This document shows positions 11,069 through 22,500 of a DNA stretch of 64,000 nt, in pieces. The notes under the pieces were generated by a model. It searched no databases and was not told the origin of the DNA. It was given only the letters and a program-made list of their open reading frames with translations. The stretch is from Nymphaea colorata. Taxonomy: Eukaryota > Streptophyta > Magnoliopsida > Nymphaeales > Nymphaeaceae. The translations under genes were made by a program, and so were the position numbers. The DNA lies in NCBI RefSeq assembly GCF_008831285.2, contig NC_045138.2, forward strand, positions 17,331,934 to 17,395,933, given 5' to 3'. Numbering within the stretch: position 1 is the first letter of the stretch; each line of letters starts with the position of its first letter.

Positions 11069-11860
11069 ATGGCTCTTAGCTGCCAAGCAGTCTTTCTGGT
11101 GTGGGTGGCGGCCATGGCTGCCGGGCTGGCTGTGGCTCAGGCAACCACAGTCCGAGCCACCTACCACTACTACCGCCCTGTCCGTAAAAACTGGGACCTC
11201 ACTGCTGCAGGAGCATATTGCGCCACTTATGATGCCGGGAAGCCGCTAGCCTGGCGCCAGAGGTTCAAATGGACTGCCTTCTGCGGTCCAGACGGGCCTG
11301 GATTCCCCGGTGCCTGTGGAAAATGTTTACAGGTGAGGGTAAAGTAATCCTTAGAGTATACATATTAAATGGCATTAGATTCAGCCCCTTTGAAACATTT
11401 CATGCCTAAAAGATAGGAATATATGAAGCATTTTCTTTTTATGAGGATGCCCATATCTAACTAAGCAGATCTCTGCCAGTTTAAGCCAAGACAAGCACCA
11501 TGGTAATTGAAATATTATTGACCTCCTTTACTTCAAGGGGTGTGGCTCAACAGGTTCGGCCGGCGGCTCATCGGCAGCCAGTCACTGGTTCAAATCTTAG
11601 GTCATGGGCATGCAACAAATTAAGTTTCTTATCAATGGATGTGTACCAAAATTAGCACGATGACCTAAGTTGAAGAAGGTTTTTTGATTCAGGTGACGAA
11701 CCAAGCAACAGGATCGCAGCTGAAGGTGAGGATAGTGGACCAGTGCGCTAATGGAGGACTGGACTTGGACTGGTCTGCATTCAAGCAATTGGACACCAAT
11801 GGCAACGGCTATCAACAAGGGCATCTCATGGTAGACTACCAATTTGTAAGCTGTGCTTGA
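11069..11860 (+). CDS. PR4: Barwin-domain PR-4 protein, copy 3
   Basis: Exons 11069–11332 and 11693–11860 give the same 143-residue secreted barwin protein as copies 1 and 2. The 360-bp intron carries the same short SINE-like remnant. The promoter TATA box is at 11003–11009. Coding sequence, intron and flanks appear identical to those of its neighbours apart from homopolymer lengths elsewhere in the unit. The function (antifungal PR-4, possible RNase) comes from family knowledge. Whether all three copies are expressed cannot be told from sequence, since their promoters are the same. Confidence 0.93.
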
Positions 11861-12919
11861 GTGACTAAATGGGCAGGAGGAGAAGGCAGCCCTAGCTGCT
11901 CACTAGCAGCAATATGTATCAATAAAGATGCCTTCTTCATAAAACAAAAACTCTCTCTCTCTCTTTCTCATGGTCGTATGATTGCCTCGGATCTTATATC
12001 TAAGGTTGAATTTTAATCCATGTGAGGTGAAATTCACATTTTAAGCAAGCAACAGATTTAACAACTGTGGTATAAAATAATTACCTTATGTGGTAGCTTT
12101 AGATCTCATATGGGTCCCGCAAAATTCAGATCGGACAATATCAAACTTATCCTAAATGTCTTTTATGGGGCACGTGGTGAATTTTCAACCAATTTTTTTT
12201 TTTTCGCGGGGGGTGGCTCAAAAAACATATTTTAAAAAAATTTTATATAGGTAAACTAAAATTTTAAAATTTATATATAAAAATACGAATTCTAGAAAAA
12301 CTGATATACCAAGTAGCCCTCTTCCCAAATATTAGACTTATGTATATGGTTAGCTCAAACATGTGATATTTGTTTACATTTAATAGGAAGAGCCATTCCA
12401 GAAAATGAATTTGTGCGACAATGGAAGACTTTGCCAGTCGATGATTCACTACAACAATATGGTCAAACAAGATTCATCAAGGCATTATCAAAGGCAATCT
12501 GTGTGTGTGTGTGTGTGTGTGTGCACGCACGCGTGCGTGCGTTAACAAGCCAAGTCAATGTAGTGTATAGTCTGAAGATGACTCCACACCATTTCAGTAT
12601 TATTGGTGAGACAAATTTTGCTAAATTATTTTCCATAATGCATGGAACCGCTAAAATCACAATTGAAGCTTGCCCAACATAATGGGCCATTAATTCGAAC
12701 AATGAACTTGTTTGAAATTGAAAGAATAGGAAAGACATGTTTTTGTTCCAAAAACAAACCAAAAAAAAAGTTGATATGATTATGCTCAATTTTGTATTCA
12801 TGGATTCAGAAGCAACATCTATAATGACGTCATGTTTTCTAAAAGAATAACATATTATATATCTAAAAGATAAAATGTTCTTCTTATCAAACACTCTCTT
12901 TTAAGGTTGTTCAAAATTT

Positions 12920-13054
12920 CAAATAACCACAAGTTATATCTATTGTATATCCTACCATGTCTAAAAATAGTAAAAATGGGCAGTGACATGAAACCATTCT
13001 AAAAAACCTATGGGCACATTGGCCATTAAGCAAGCGGTACAACCTACGTACATT
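12920..13054 (+). pseudogene. Relict PR-4 promoter without a gene (unit 3)
   Basis: Same relic as at 1961–2095, carried along in the duplication of the whole unit. Confidence 0.75.
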
Positions 13055-15247
13055 AGCTCCCCAGTGAGACATATTTTCTTCATTATAATATAAATATATA
13101 TTTATATATGTATTTTATTTTATTTATTGTGTGTGTATCTAAAGAAAAAAGTCCTCGAGTTGTCAATTTCCTTCCCTCGACCGAAGTCGTTGCTGTATCA
13201 TTCTTAACTGGAAAGTTAAGGGGCATTATAGGAACTAACTTCAGTTCTCCACGGCGGCCCGCTGCCTGACGAGGGCCAGTGGAATCTGCCTTCATCATCT
13301 TGTCATAAATTATCAAAAAGGGACATCTTGGCCCGATCTGGGCCTCCAAAAGTCATTGTGTAAGTGCTTTTTTTTTTTTTTCATATGAGTGATGTTAAAT
13401 TTATGATTACATTTATTATTGATATTATTAGAAAACAATGGTCATAAATATTTTTAAATTTTGTGTGTGCGTGTGTGTGTAGGGCGGAGCAAGGGCCGTT
13501 GGCCTTCCTTAAAAAAAATTAAAAATTACGTATAAATTTTAAGATAAATTATTTATCTTACATAAAAAATTTATATTTTGGTTTCTATTAAAATTTTGAA
13601 ACTAAAATTTCTAACCTAACTCCTACTTAAGCTGAAGAAGGCTCCATACCATCTTGGTTTTAATAGTGAGACAAATTTTGCCAAGTTCTTTTTCCACAGC
13701 GCATGAAACCGCTAAAATCTCTACTATAGCTTTCCCAACATAAGGGGTCATTAATTTGAACAATGAACTTGTTTGTTATTGAAAGAAAGGGATTGCATTA
13801 AGCTTGATAAGTTCGAGGGTTGATCATTTTTAGAATTCGTCCGCAGCTTGTCTCAGTCTCATTGCTGTCTGTGCACCCTTTAGCAGATCAACAGCTATCC
13901 CTCGATTGATTTTAGATGTTGTTTGATAAACATACAATATAGTTTCATTAGTATGAAAACTGGCTCAAGCATGCCAATTGGCAATTAACCAATGTAATTG
14001 ATAATACTAAAAAAAAAAAGCAATTTCCTCAATATGGAAACTGCCTTCAATGATAGACTATTTATTTTGTTTTCTTTAAAGTTTTTACACAACACCATGA
14101 CTTGATAAAGTGTTAATGGTCAATTTTCTTTTTGAGTGTGAGCAGCTTCACATGCTCAATCAACAGCGATCACTTCCTCTCTCCTTTTAAGAGTAATACT
14201 TCTGTTCCACTCTCACAAATAAAGCTAAGACATCTGAAACGTTGAAATTTTATTTAGTTGCATGAATAACTAGTCTCATTTTTAAAATATAACATGGATG
14301 AAGATCTTCAGTAAAATTCAGAAAGGTGTTAAATCCAAAACATTGCCACCTACATTTATGTACTAGAGATGAATATGGCTGAGAGTAGCTTTTTTGGATC
14401 TTGATCAAGTCTTTCGGAAATAGATGAGTGAGAATAGCAGGCTATGTCAACTAAATGTGTGGTACCACGGGTGCAAGTGCCGGTGCGAATGCCGGAACGG
14501 CACATCTCAAAAAATTTAAGTGCAGCAGTGCAGTGAAGATATTTTATTTTTAAAAAAAAAATTATTATATATATAACAGAATAAGCATTTATATATTATT
14601 ATTACAATTTAGTTATTAATGTATATAACATACTAAAATAATTATATTGCATAGAAAAATATCAAAACAACATATATTATATAAGTAATTGGTAATATGA
14701 CATTTTAACTGGCCTCGGGTGTGAGTCGAAGCCGCACCCATGTCCGGTGTGCACCCGACTCGATGCGACTCGGGTGCGGCAGTAAAATAAAAAAGTCCGA
14801 GTGACTTAGATAGCAGGCTACGAATGCTAGAGGAAATTGGCAACATGTGAGAACCAGCACACCCTATGTTTCAAATGCAAGTGCATGTGAAATGTAAAAG
14901 TGGTCAAGTATGAAACCTATTTCAAGACCCAGTAGAGTCATACAGCACAGTATTATCACCGAATTACCTTAGGGCTCCTATCAACCGCATCTCCCTGTGC
15001 TGCGGTATCATCGATCAACTTCAACACGTTAGTCAAAAATAATTCGTACAATACCTTATTTAGCAACATACAAATTACGTTTGCAAAAACAAGTTATTGC
15101 ACATCAAAACTCATAGACGATTATTATAGCTGGCATTCTGAGGTAAGTATCTATATACATCTAAAAATGCAGCAGAAGCTTGTACAAGTTCTTTTTGTTG
15201 CTTCCATGGTTAATCCACCAACCCATACTTCGCGGACTATCGGCACA

Positions 15248-15412
15248 TTAATCATCAGAATCGTCACTTTCACTTCTAACAGGATCATCATCAGCCCCTC
15301 TTGTACCAGTATTCTCTGGCTTCTCAGGTGGTGCATGTCTGTTTTTAGCGCCAACGTCATTGGCATCTTCATGCTCCGTAGCTTCAGTGCGTGAACTGCG
15401 ATTTGTCAAGGT
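15248..15412 (-). CDS. Possible terminal coding exon with an acidic tail (unit 3)
   Basis: Identical copy of the 4288–4452 candidate exon in the third array unit. The partial fourth unit ends before this point. Confidence 0.28.
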   Translation of the reverse strand, partial: TLTNRSSRTEATEHEDANDVGAKNRHAPPEKPENTGTRGADDDPVRSESDDSDD

Positions 15413-16550
15413 CTAACAAGAAATTTAAATGAAGTAACCTACTAGGAGAAAGTCCAAAGAACCAACAATACAGAAACCAAGACGAATCTGAATCCCAGGA
15501 AGAACACATTTTTTTATATTGACATAGCCTCCTGATTCTGAGGCACACAATCACAGAACCAGTGGAGATGCTCAAAAAGGGAAAAAAATACTGTATAGAT
15601 CGTATCACAGAAAAAAAAAAAAGATGACATGAAAAAGGATATCTACATTCTCTGTGGTACCACGATATGTGAGAATGTTGACAATATCTCTCTCTCTCAA
15701 GAATAAATTGTTGTTCTTATCAAACACTCTTTTAAGGCTGCAACAGCTGGTAGAAGTCTAGTTTGAAGATTTTGTTAGTTTCCAAAGTACCAAAGCTGAT
15801 TCTAATCTGCCAATACTTATTTGCTGTCCTGGACTTGATTATTTTGCAATCTTAATCAGGCATCGTAGATGTGACATACTTTCTCATTAGAGATCAAAGT
15901 TTGAGACCTTTTCTCTACACTAAGAATTCTCTTTTATTGTTAAACCCCAATAAAATTTCATCATAGCATGACTACCCCAAACTACTGAATGATGTTTTTT
16001 GGGTTTTTAATTGTTTGACTGGCCGATGTTCGATTAGTAAATCATGAGAGGGTTTATGCCATGGCTTTGGGTGGGGGGTTAGTAGGCAGCTGATCTCCAT
16101 TTCAAATGTCAATGGCATCAACTACTTATACTGCAAAAGGAAGGTCACCGACGCCAAAGTTGAAGCGTACCAGGGACATAAAGGATTAAGTGGGAGCTTC
16201 AGCTCTTTGACAATGGGTGTGTGACGCATCTCCCCTCCAATTTAGCACTTTCACTTCATATGGAATGCCACCAATCAATAAAGTTCTGTGTAGACTGTAG
16301 ACCATACTTTAATATTTACATCAAGGTTTTACCCCATTAGATGCACTTTGTCATCCTTCAAATAACCACAGTCTATATTTACTGTATAGCTTACCATGGC
16401 TCCAAATAGTAAAAATGAGCAGTGACATGAAATCATTCTAAGAATATCTAAGGGCATATTGGCCATGAAGCAAAAGTTGCAACCTATAAATGGACGTTGC
16501 CCCTGCATTGCTTTGATATCGTAAGAACTTCGGTGCAGTGAAGGTCTCCT

Positions 16551-17420
16551 ATGGCTCTTAGCTGCCAAGCAGTCTTTCTGGTGTGGGTGGCGGCCATGGC
16601 TGCCGGGCTGGCTGTGGCTCAGGCAACCACAGTCCGAGCCACCTACCACTACTACCGCCCTGTCCGTAAAAACTGGGACCTCACTGCTGCAGGAGCATAT
16701 TGCGCCACTTATGATGCCGGGAAGCCGCTAGCCTGGCGCCAGAGGTTCAAATGGACTGCCTTCTGCGGTCCAGACGGGCCTGGATTCCCCGGTGCCTGTG
16801 GAAAATGTTTACAGGTGAGGGTAAAGTAATCCTTAGAGTATACATATTAAATGGCATTAGATTCAGCCCCTTTGAAACATTTCATGCCTAAAAGATAGGA
16901 ATATATGAAGCATTTTCTTTTTATGAGGATGCCCATATCTAATTAAGCAGATCTCTGCCAGTTTAACCAAGACAAGCACCATGGTAATTGAAATATTATT
17001 GACCTCCTTTACTTTAAGGGGTGTGGCTCAACTGGTTTGGCCAGCGGCTCATCGGCAGCCAGTCACTAGTTCATATCTCAGAGGCACCCGCTCCTTTCAA
17101 CAGTACATGCAGGCCAAGACCTAAGGCCTAAGGTCCGAGAAATGACCATGGGACATTTATGTCATGGGCATGCAACAAATTAAGTTTCTTATCAATGGAT
17201 GTGTACCAAAATTAGCACGATGACCTAAGTTGAAGAAGGTTTTTTGATTCAGGTGACGAACCAAGCAACAGGATCGCAGCTGAAGGTGAGGATAGTGGAC
17301 CAGTGCGCTAATGGAGGACTGGACTTGGACTGGTCTGCATTCAAGCAATTGGACACCTATGGCAACGGCCATCAACAAGGGCATCTCATGGTAGACTACC
17401 AATTTGTAAGCTGTGCTTGA
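16551..17420 (+). CDS. PR4: Barwin-domain PR-4 protein, copy 4 (terminal, diverged 3' half)
   Basis: Exon 1 (16551–16814) is identical to that of the other copies. Exon 2 (17253–17420) differs by two replacement changes, giving DTYGNGH where the others read DTNGNGY. The intron is 438 bp instead of 360 bp because it keeps about 78 bp of a SINE-like insert that copies 1–3 lack. Substitutions begin abruptly near 16941 in the intron and continue through the 3' UTR, while everything to the left matches. The protein is still 143 residues, with the six barwin cysteines and the signal peptide intact, so it looks functional. As the last member of the array it escapes homogenisation on its right side. 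AATAAA lies at about 17479–17484. Confidence 0.9.
17016..17160 (+). mobile_element. Longer SINE-like insert in the intron of PR-4 copy 4
   Basis: This is the same A-box and B-box-like start as in the other copies, with several substitutions, followed by about 78 bp of body that copies 1–3 lack. It is probably the fuller ancestral form, with the other units carrying a deletion; the reverse order cannot be excluded from sequence alone. Confidence 0.4.
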
Positions 17421-17783
17421 GAGACTAAATGGTCAGGAGAAGGCAGCCCTAGCTGCTTACTAGCAGCAATATGTATCAATAAAGATGCCTTCTTTTCATA
17501 AAACAAAACTCTCTCTCTCTCTCTCTCGCCTTCCTTTTGTTTGCAATTAAGGTCAAACCGATATGGATGGGGAACAGATAACAGCGCGGTTCAATCACAA
17601 TACGTGAGTCTACATCCACTATCAGAAACACCTCTTTCTCACTCTGTTTCTTTTCACCAACATTTATTCCACACCATTACAGACACACACACACACACAC
17701 AGATTCCTCTCTTATTTATGCTCAGTACCTATTTTGAATACGCAAGCTTTTACACGTAGTTGATTTTGTGGATGTAGATTGAT

Positions 17784-18075
17784 GTGGTGTTGGAATTATG
17801 ATTTCAGAATTGGAATTATGAATGTAGAATTTTAGAATTTTTTTATCTCTCTCTAGGGCATATGTTATGAATGTTTTAATTCATGAGTTCCAGAATTTTA
17901 ATTCATGTTTATCATACACGTCATTCTCAATTTTGAAATCAAAATTAGAGACTATCAAACGCACAGGGAAAATAAAACTAGAATTGCCATTCCAATTTCA
18001 ATTTGAGGTATAATTTTGTTTCTAGAATTAAATTTTGTGTCTAGAATCGAAATTCAAGGTAGTCAAACACCACTT
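17784..18075. mobile_element. MITE-like element
   Basis: The stretch starts with GTGGTGTTGGAATTATG and ends with TAGTCAAACACCAC, whose reverse complement starts GTGGTGTTTGAC. The inside is rich in AATTCTA/TAGAATT words arranged as imperfect inverted repeats. No clear target-site duplication was found. Terminal motifs of this kind are common in plant MITEs of the hAT and Harbinger groups, but I cannot assign the superfamily. Confidence 0.4.
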
Positions 18076-18083
18076 AATGCAAA

Positions 18084-18378
18084 ACGAGGTGAACTAAGGG
18101 CTTTTGACACTAAATCAGCAATCTGCTCAGTGGTAGAAATATAACGAACTTGAAACTGATTTTGCTAAATATAGTGACACAAAAACTGAACGTCAATATC
18201 TAGATGCTTTGTGCACAAGTGGTTGAGAGGATTAACAGATAAATTAATAGGCAGTGAAAACATTTCTGCACCAAAGAATAGGTTATGTTTGCGAGGTCAC
18301 CTTAAGTTCTTTCAGTAGATAAGTAAGCCAGAAGACTTCAGCAGTAGCATTGGGAAGAGAACGATACTCTGCTTCTAT
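18084..18378 (-). mobile_element. Fossil Ty1/copia fragment (RNase H end of pol)
   Basis: Read on the minus strand, the translation shows hallmarks of the copia RNase H region: IEAEYRSL, then ATAEVFWLTYLLKEL, and further on KHLDID and an EQIADL-like end. Only this short 3' part of pol is present. No LTRs, integrase or reverse transcriptase are seen nearby. It is a small broken remnant, probably old. Confidence 0.8.
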
Positions 18379-18411
18379 ACTATAGTATAGAATGGCGCTG
18401 CAGAGTATCGT
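18361..18411. repeat. Fold-back inverted repeat with a nested palindrome
   Basis: ACGATACTCTGC (18361–18372) recurs inverted as GCAGAGTATCGT (18400–18411). Between them, 18373–18392 (ttctatactatagtatagaa) is itself a perfect palindrome. The left arm lies in the copia fragment. Confidence 0.85.
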
Positions 18412-18621
18412 TTTTATCCAGCGCTTGGTGAGTATCACCTATTTTAGGGTGTCCTTGGAATAGCGTGTTACAGATACCAAACGCCCTCTAAGCGAACAAC
18501 ACCAATATCATGTTGAGGAGTTTCACCTTTGATAGTCAACTAGCTTAGTAATGTTGCTAATTACATTTTCTTTTGTTAGCAATCAGTTGGTGTTACGTAT
18601 TTTCGTATTGCGGTGATCACT

Positions 18622-18812
18622 TGCCCTGGTTGGTACCTGCATGGCGAGCTCCACGGGGGTGTGTGTGTGTGTGTGTGTGTGGAAAAGAAGATGAAAAGGC
18701 AAATACAATGTGTGCCTGGTTGGTACCTGCATGGCGAGCTCCACTGGTCATGTCCGTGGAGCATAAGCAATGGAAAAGAAGATTAAAGGGCAAATTTGTG
18801 TGTGTGTGTGTA
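18622..18812 (+). repeat. Two tandem copies of a segment of about 95 bp ending in GT microsatellites
   Basis: CTGGTTGGTACCTGCATGGC at about 18627 recurs at about 18716, each followed by GAGCTCCAC, a GGAAAAGAAGAT-type stretch and GGCAAAT. GT runs at 18659–18681 and 18797–18812 accompany the copies. Confidence 0.75.
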
Positions 18813-19112
18813 TATAAAAAAATGGGACGAATTTGACAACTTCATAGGAAAGCTTTTAATGTCATAAATGCTTAGTTATCTGATTAATCAACACATCGTC
18901 ATAGTTTATTCGCAGTCGTAGAGTTTTAGTAACTTTTATTAAGGCATCTTTTGTACTTGTTTCATAGAATTTAGTAGCAGGAGATTTGTCTACTGGCTCA
19001 CGTGTGGATCTAAGACCTCCAAGCTGTTGAAGGGCCCTTGCCCAACAACAAATGAGTGGAATTCTAGTGAACCTTTTTATTATATGCGTGCAAAATTCCC
19101 GTTTCATGGTTT

Positions 19113-19285
19113 CATACTTGTCGCCAAGGAACTTGGCAACAGCAGACCAGACAAAGGAGCGGATAGTGAGCTCGCGGAGGGCTGGACCTGGACCGGGCTG
19201 TATTCCAGCAGCTGCATGCCAGTGGCTGGCGCTAGCAACAGGGCTGCGTGATGATTACACCATCAATTTGTCAGCTGCTAGATAG
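19113..19285 (+). pseudogene. Decayed PR-4 exon 2 (pseudogene)
   Basis: The DNA matches the PR-4 second exon: the GGCAACAG and GGATAGTG words, then a stretch translating GGLDLD...F.QL, then GGC.GGCTA.CAACA.GG, an ATG word and a closing CAATTTGT.AGCTG. The reading frame is lost: it needs frame changes before GGLDLD and has a stop (TAG) just before the QQG motif, and the cysteines are not retained in frame. A polyadenylation-type AATAAA follows at 19396–19401, as in the intact genes. No matching first exon was found upstream. It is therefore an old member of the same tandem family, left outside the young array. Confidence 0.75.
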
Positions 19286-19565
19286 TGATGGGGAGCAAAT
19301 TTTTCTGCAGTGGAATATGGGAAGGTGCGAGGCGGCCATCACCTGCCTACACAACGCAAATGCACCAGCCTGCCTGGTTAAAAATCATATTTATGAATAA
19401 AGTTCCCTTCTTGGTGAAGCCAAATAAAGGTCAGGTTAGATGACAAACACGTGCTTACATCAAGGTAATGAGTCTAAACAATCTGGTCTGCAATAAGGAG
19501 AAAAACAAACAAGGTCTGTGCTTATTGATAGCATAAGATGGAATATCCAGAGAGTTACAGACACA
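19286..19565. other. Spacer between the PR-4 relic and the kinase gene
   Basis: It holds the relic's AATAAA (19396–19401) and the presumed 3' UTR of the minus-strand kinase. No further gene is seen. Confidence 0.5.
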
Positions 19566-22500
19566 TCATTGATTGAAATCCACAGAGCAGATAACCAAAT
19601 CCGCGTTTTTCTTTGACTTCATAATAAGCTCTGCGTTAGGTCTGTCATTATATTCAACCTAACAATCACCAAAAGAAAGGGAAAAAGTTAATATATCAAA
19701 AGATAGCCAGCACAAATTATTAATACCACATAGAAGGATCAAAATGAACTAAACACCAAATGGTTTAGGCTTACCCGCCATTCAGCAACATCTGGTGCTT
19801 TCCCTGTGAATGTCGACAGTGACGGTGGATGGTCAAGGTTTAATAAGCGAAGGAAGCTCAAACTTGCAAGAAGAGTAATGGAAAAACAAACCTGTTGCAA
19901 TATGCCGATTCACAACTCGCTTCATCGATTTGTCAATGTCAATGTCAATAAACCTTAGTTGAGAATGTGGAAATGATTAGGAACATAAAACCAGGATACA
20001 CTTAAGGCAACTGAGTTAAATAGCCTCTGATCAAGATGATCACCATTTCTCATCAAATACACGTGAAATATCCTTCCAAACTCCATCATCCAAGAGCAGA
20101 TAATTTCCTTCTACTATAACTAACTTTTGCCTGCATTTATGTGTGTCAAGGCAAAATATCAAAAACGTTAAGGTCAATAATCCACAGAAAGTTAAAACTA
20201 GGAAAACAGAACCCATGTTTTAAAACCATTTACCAGATAACCCATTATATTTCACCATATACAGAATGTGTAACAGTAGTAGTATTTTGAGAACTAGCTG
20301 AACTGGGTTTCAGAAGACAAACAAATATATTCTTAGTATGAGCATCAAACAACACGCCATGTGCAAATACAAGTCATAGCAACAAGGCATGCAGCATCTG
20401 GCTGGACTGATTGGCTTAAGCCCTTTTAAGTTGAAGGAGGTTAACTGTATAGCTCAGGTTCAAATTATATATCCAGATTCCAATCTACAGTAATTATGCC
20501 TATAAAGTTCCAATTAGTATGGCCACTAAGTCACTAGTTTAAAGGTCACGTGTCTTCCAGTACTCCAATGCTGCAAACCGTTTTTTGTCTCAGAAATTGT
20601 AGCCAACTGGAACCCTTGACACTATATGTGCCGCTTGAATAATTATTAAACCTATACGCAGCAGCATCTGTACTTTGCCACATTCAGTTACTTTATCAAA
20701 TGGCAAGATGCTTGAATTTGGTCTTCGAACTAAGATATGCACTTTTCCATGACATTGTCACGCTGGGAGAAGGGACTTGCATTTAACTCCACAGGTTTTA
20801 GCTCCAGTGAGTAAATTGAAAGAAAGTAAGAAAACAACAGGATATAAGGGATCCTGTCTCAACAAGATGGACTTTACCTAACTGAAACCTGGTCACTTGT
20901 GTGCACGAACAGGATGTTTGTTTCATTGCCTATGGAATGGTACATCCAATGGGCAGCAAAAAGCAACAAATCTGCAGAATGTCAAAATGTCAAAATGTGC
21001 CAAAATGGCATTCTGCAGCAGAACAGAAGCTCCATGTTGTTATGCAGTATCCGTTTCACTCGGCACATACATGGCCCCTCACCGGTATCCAGGAACAGGA
21101 AATCAAACGTGCCTAAGCAACATATTTTGTAACATCAAACACCTAGCTTTAGCTTAATAGAAATAAGTAAAGTTCTGACACAAATAATGAAGGAAGACAA
21201 GAGTTGATTGACTTACTTCATACCCACAAATATATCATCTTCTACAGGATCTCCGACACCATGATCAAAAGATGGTACATAAACAGATCCCTGATGGAAT
21301 TAGAACAACAGCAGAAGAACGCAAAATCTAATTTCAGATTTTCAGCCAAGCTCATGGCAACAGCCTATCAAACTCAAACACACCCAATTTCTCCAAAATT
21401 GACAACCAATGATATATCCAACTCTTCATCAAATGAGTCTCCTATGTTTTCAAACATCACGAGGATACTAAATTTTGTCAAGCACAAGTATTTCAAACTT
21501 CAGTGAGTGATTCAAAACACAAAGCCTGGAAAAGGTGACTGGGAAGAACACAAACTTCTTGTACATAAGTTTGTAACCACAAACTGACACAGAAACAAGG
21601 AAAATGTAAAAAATTTACCTTTTCTTTCAAGGTCGTAAGACATGCTAGCAGTCGTACTGGATCAAACGTCCATGGAGCTGAGATTAAGGATATCAAGATC
21701 AGTATCATATTATGCTTCACTACTTTTATGCATCATAAATTGGAAAAGCTCACCTCCTCTCCTTGCATGTGCTTCGTCTGGATCCTACAAATTAAAAGTG
21801 ATTAAAAAATTTAGAAATTATTAAATAGCAAGAAGATTAAGTGTATTTCCATCACCACCACCAGAAACAGCAAGATCTACAGAGTCCTCTTCATCCAAGT
21901 AACAGATAGTAAGATATGTACTCGGCAAACATTCATATATACTAACCTCCATTGCATCAAGCTGAGAGCGGTAAAGATGAAATCCATCCATTGGCACGAC
22001 AGTTGCAAAATTGCTAGCTTCTACAAGACCATCAAATGAAGGAGCTTTTTGGGGACATATCATGTTCAGACGCCGAACTACTTCATTTGCAAGAGTTGAC
22101 TTGCCAGCTCCAGGAGGACCAGCTAGCCCTACAATGTATCTGTTAGCCATGCATATAAAAGCAGAAAATTAAAATAAGGAAACAGTTGTACTACCCAAGT
22201 TGACCATCAAGCAAATTACTCTTTGTGCCATTCCTGGTAACCTCAACCAAAGAGACATGCTACTTGCCCTAGACTCTAAGGTGCCATATTGCCTTCATGT
22301 TTTCATACTTAAAAGTTGTGTACACCAGATGGCCCTGCATTTTTACTGCATTATGTGGATTTGTCTGAATCGACTAGTTGTTTGAGCTACTCCATTAGTT
22401 CAATTACTTAGAAACACTTTTTCAACAAAGAATAATTAAGAAAAAACAAGTTTGAGGCAGCAACCAAAAACAATGCAGTTGAAAAGACTAAAGTACACGT

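Larger units (their letters stand above)
1..17520. repeat. Tandem array of 5.48 kb units, each with one PR-4 gene
   Basis: Three complete units (about 1–5483, 5484–10962, 10963–16444) and a partial fourth (16445 to about 17520) lie head to tail. Position 1 matches 5484, 10963 and 16445, so the array probably continues to the left of the window. Lengths are 5483, 5479 and 5482 bp. The differences I found among the three full units are run-length changes in A or T homopolymers, in introns and intergenic DNA as well as exons. That means either very recent duplication, ongoing homogenisation, or an assembly effect. The right end lies in a CT microsatellite near 17505–17525, after which the sequence is unrelated to the unit. 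Confidence 0.95.
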
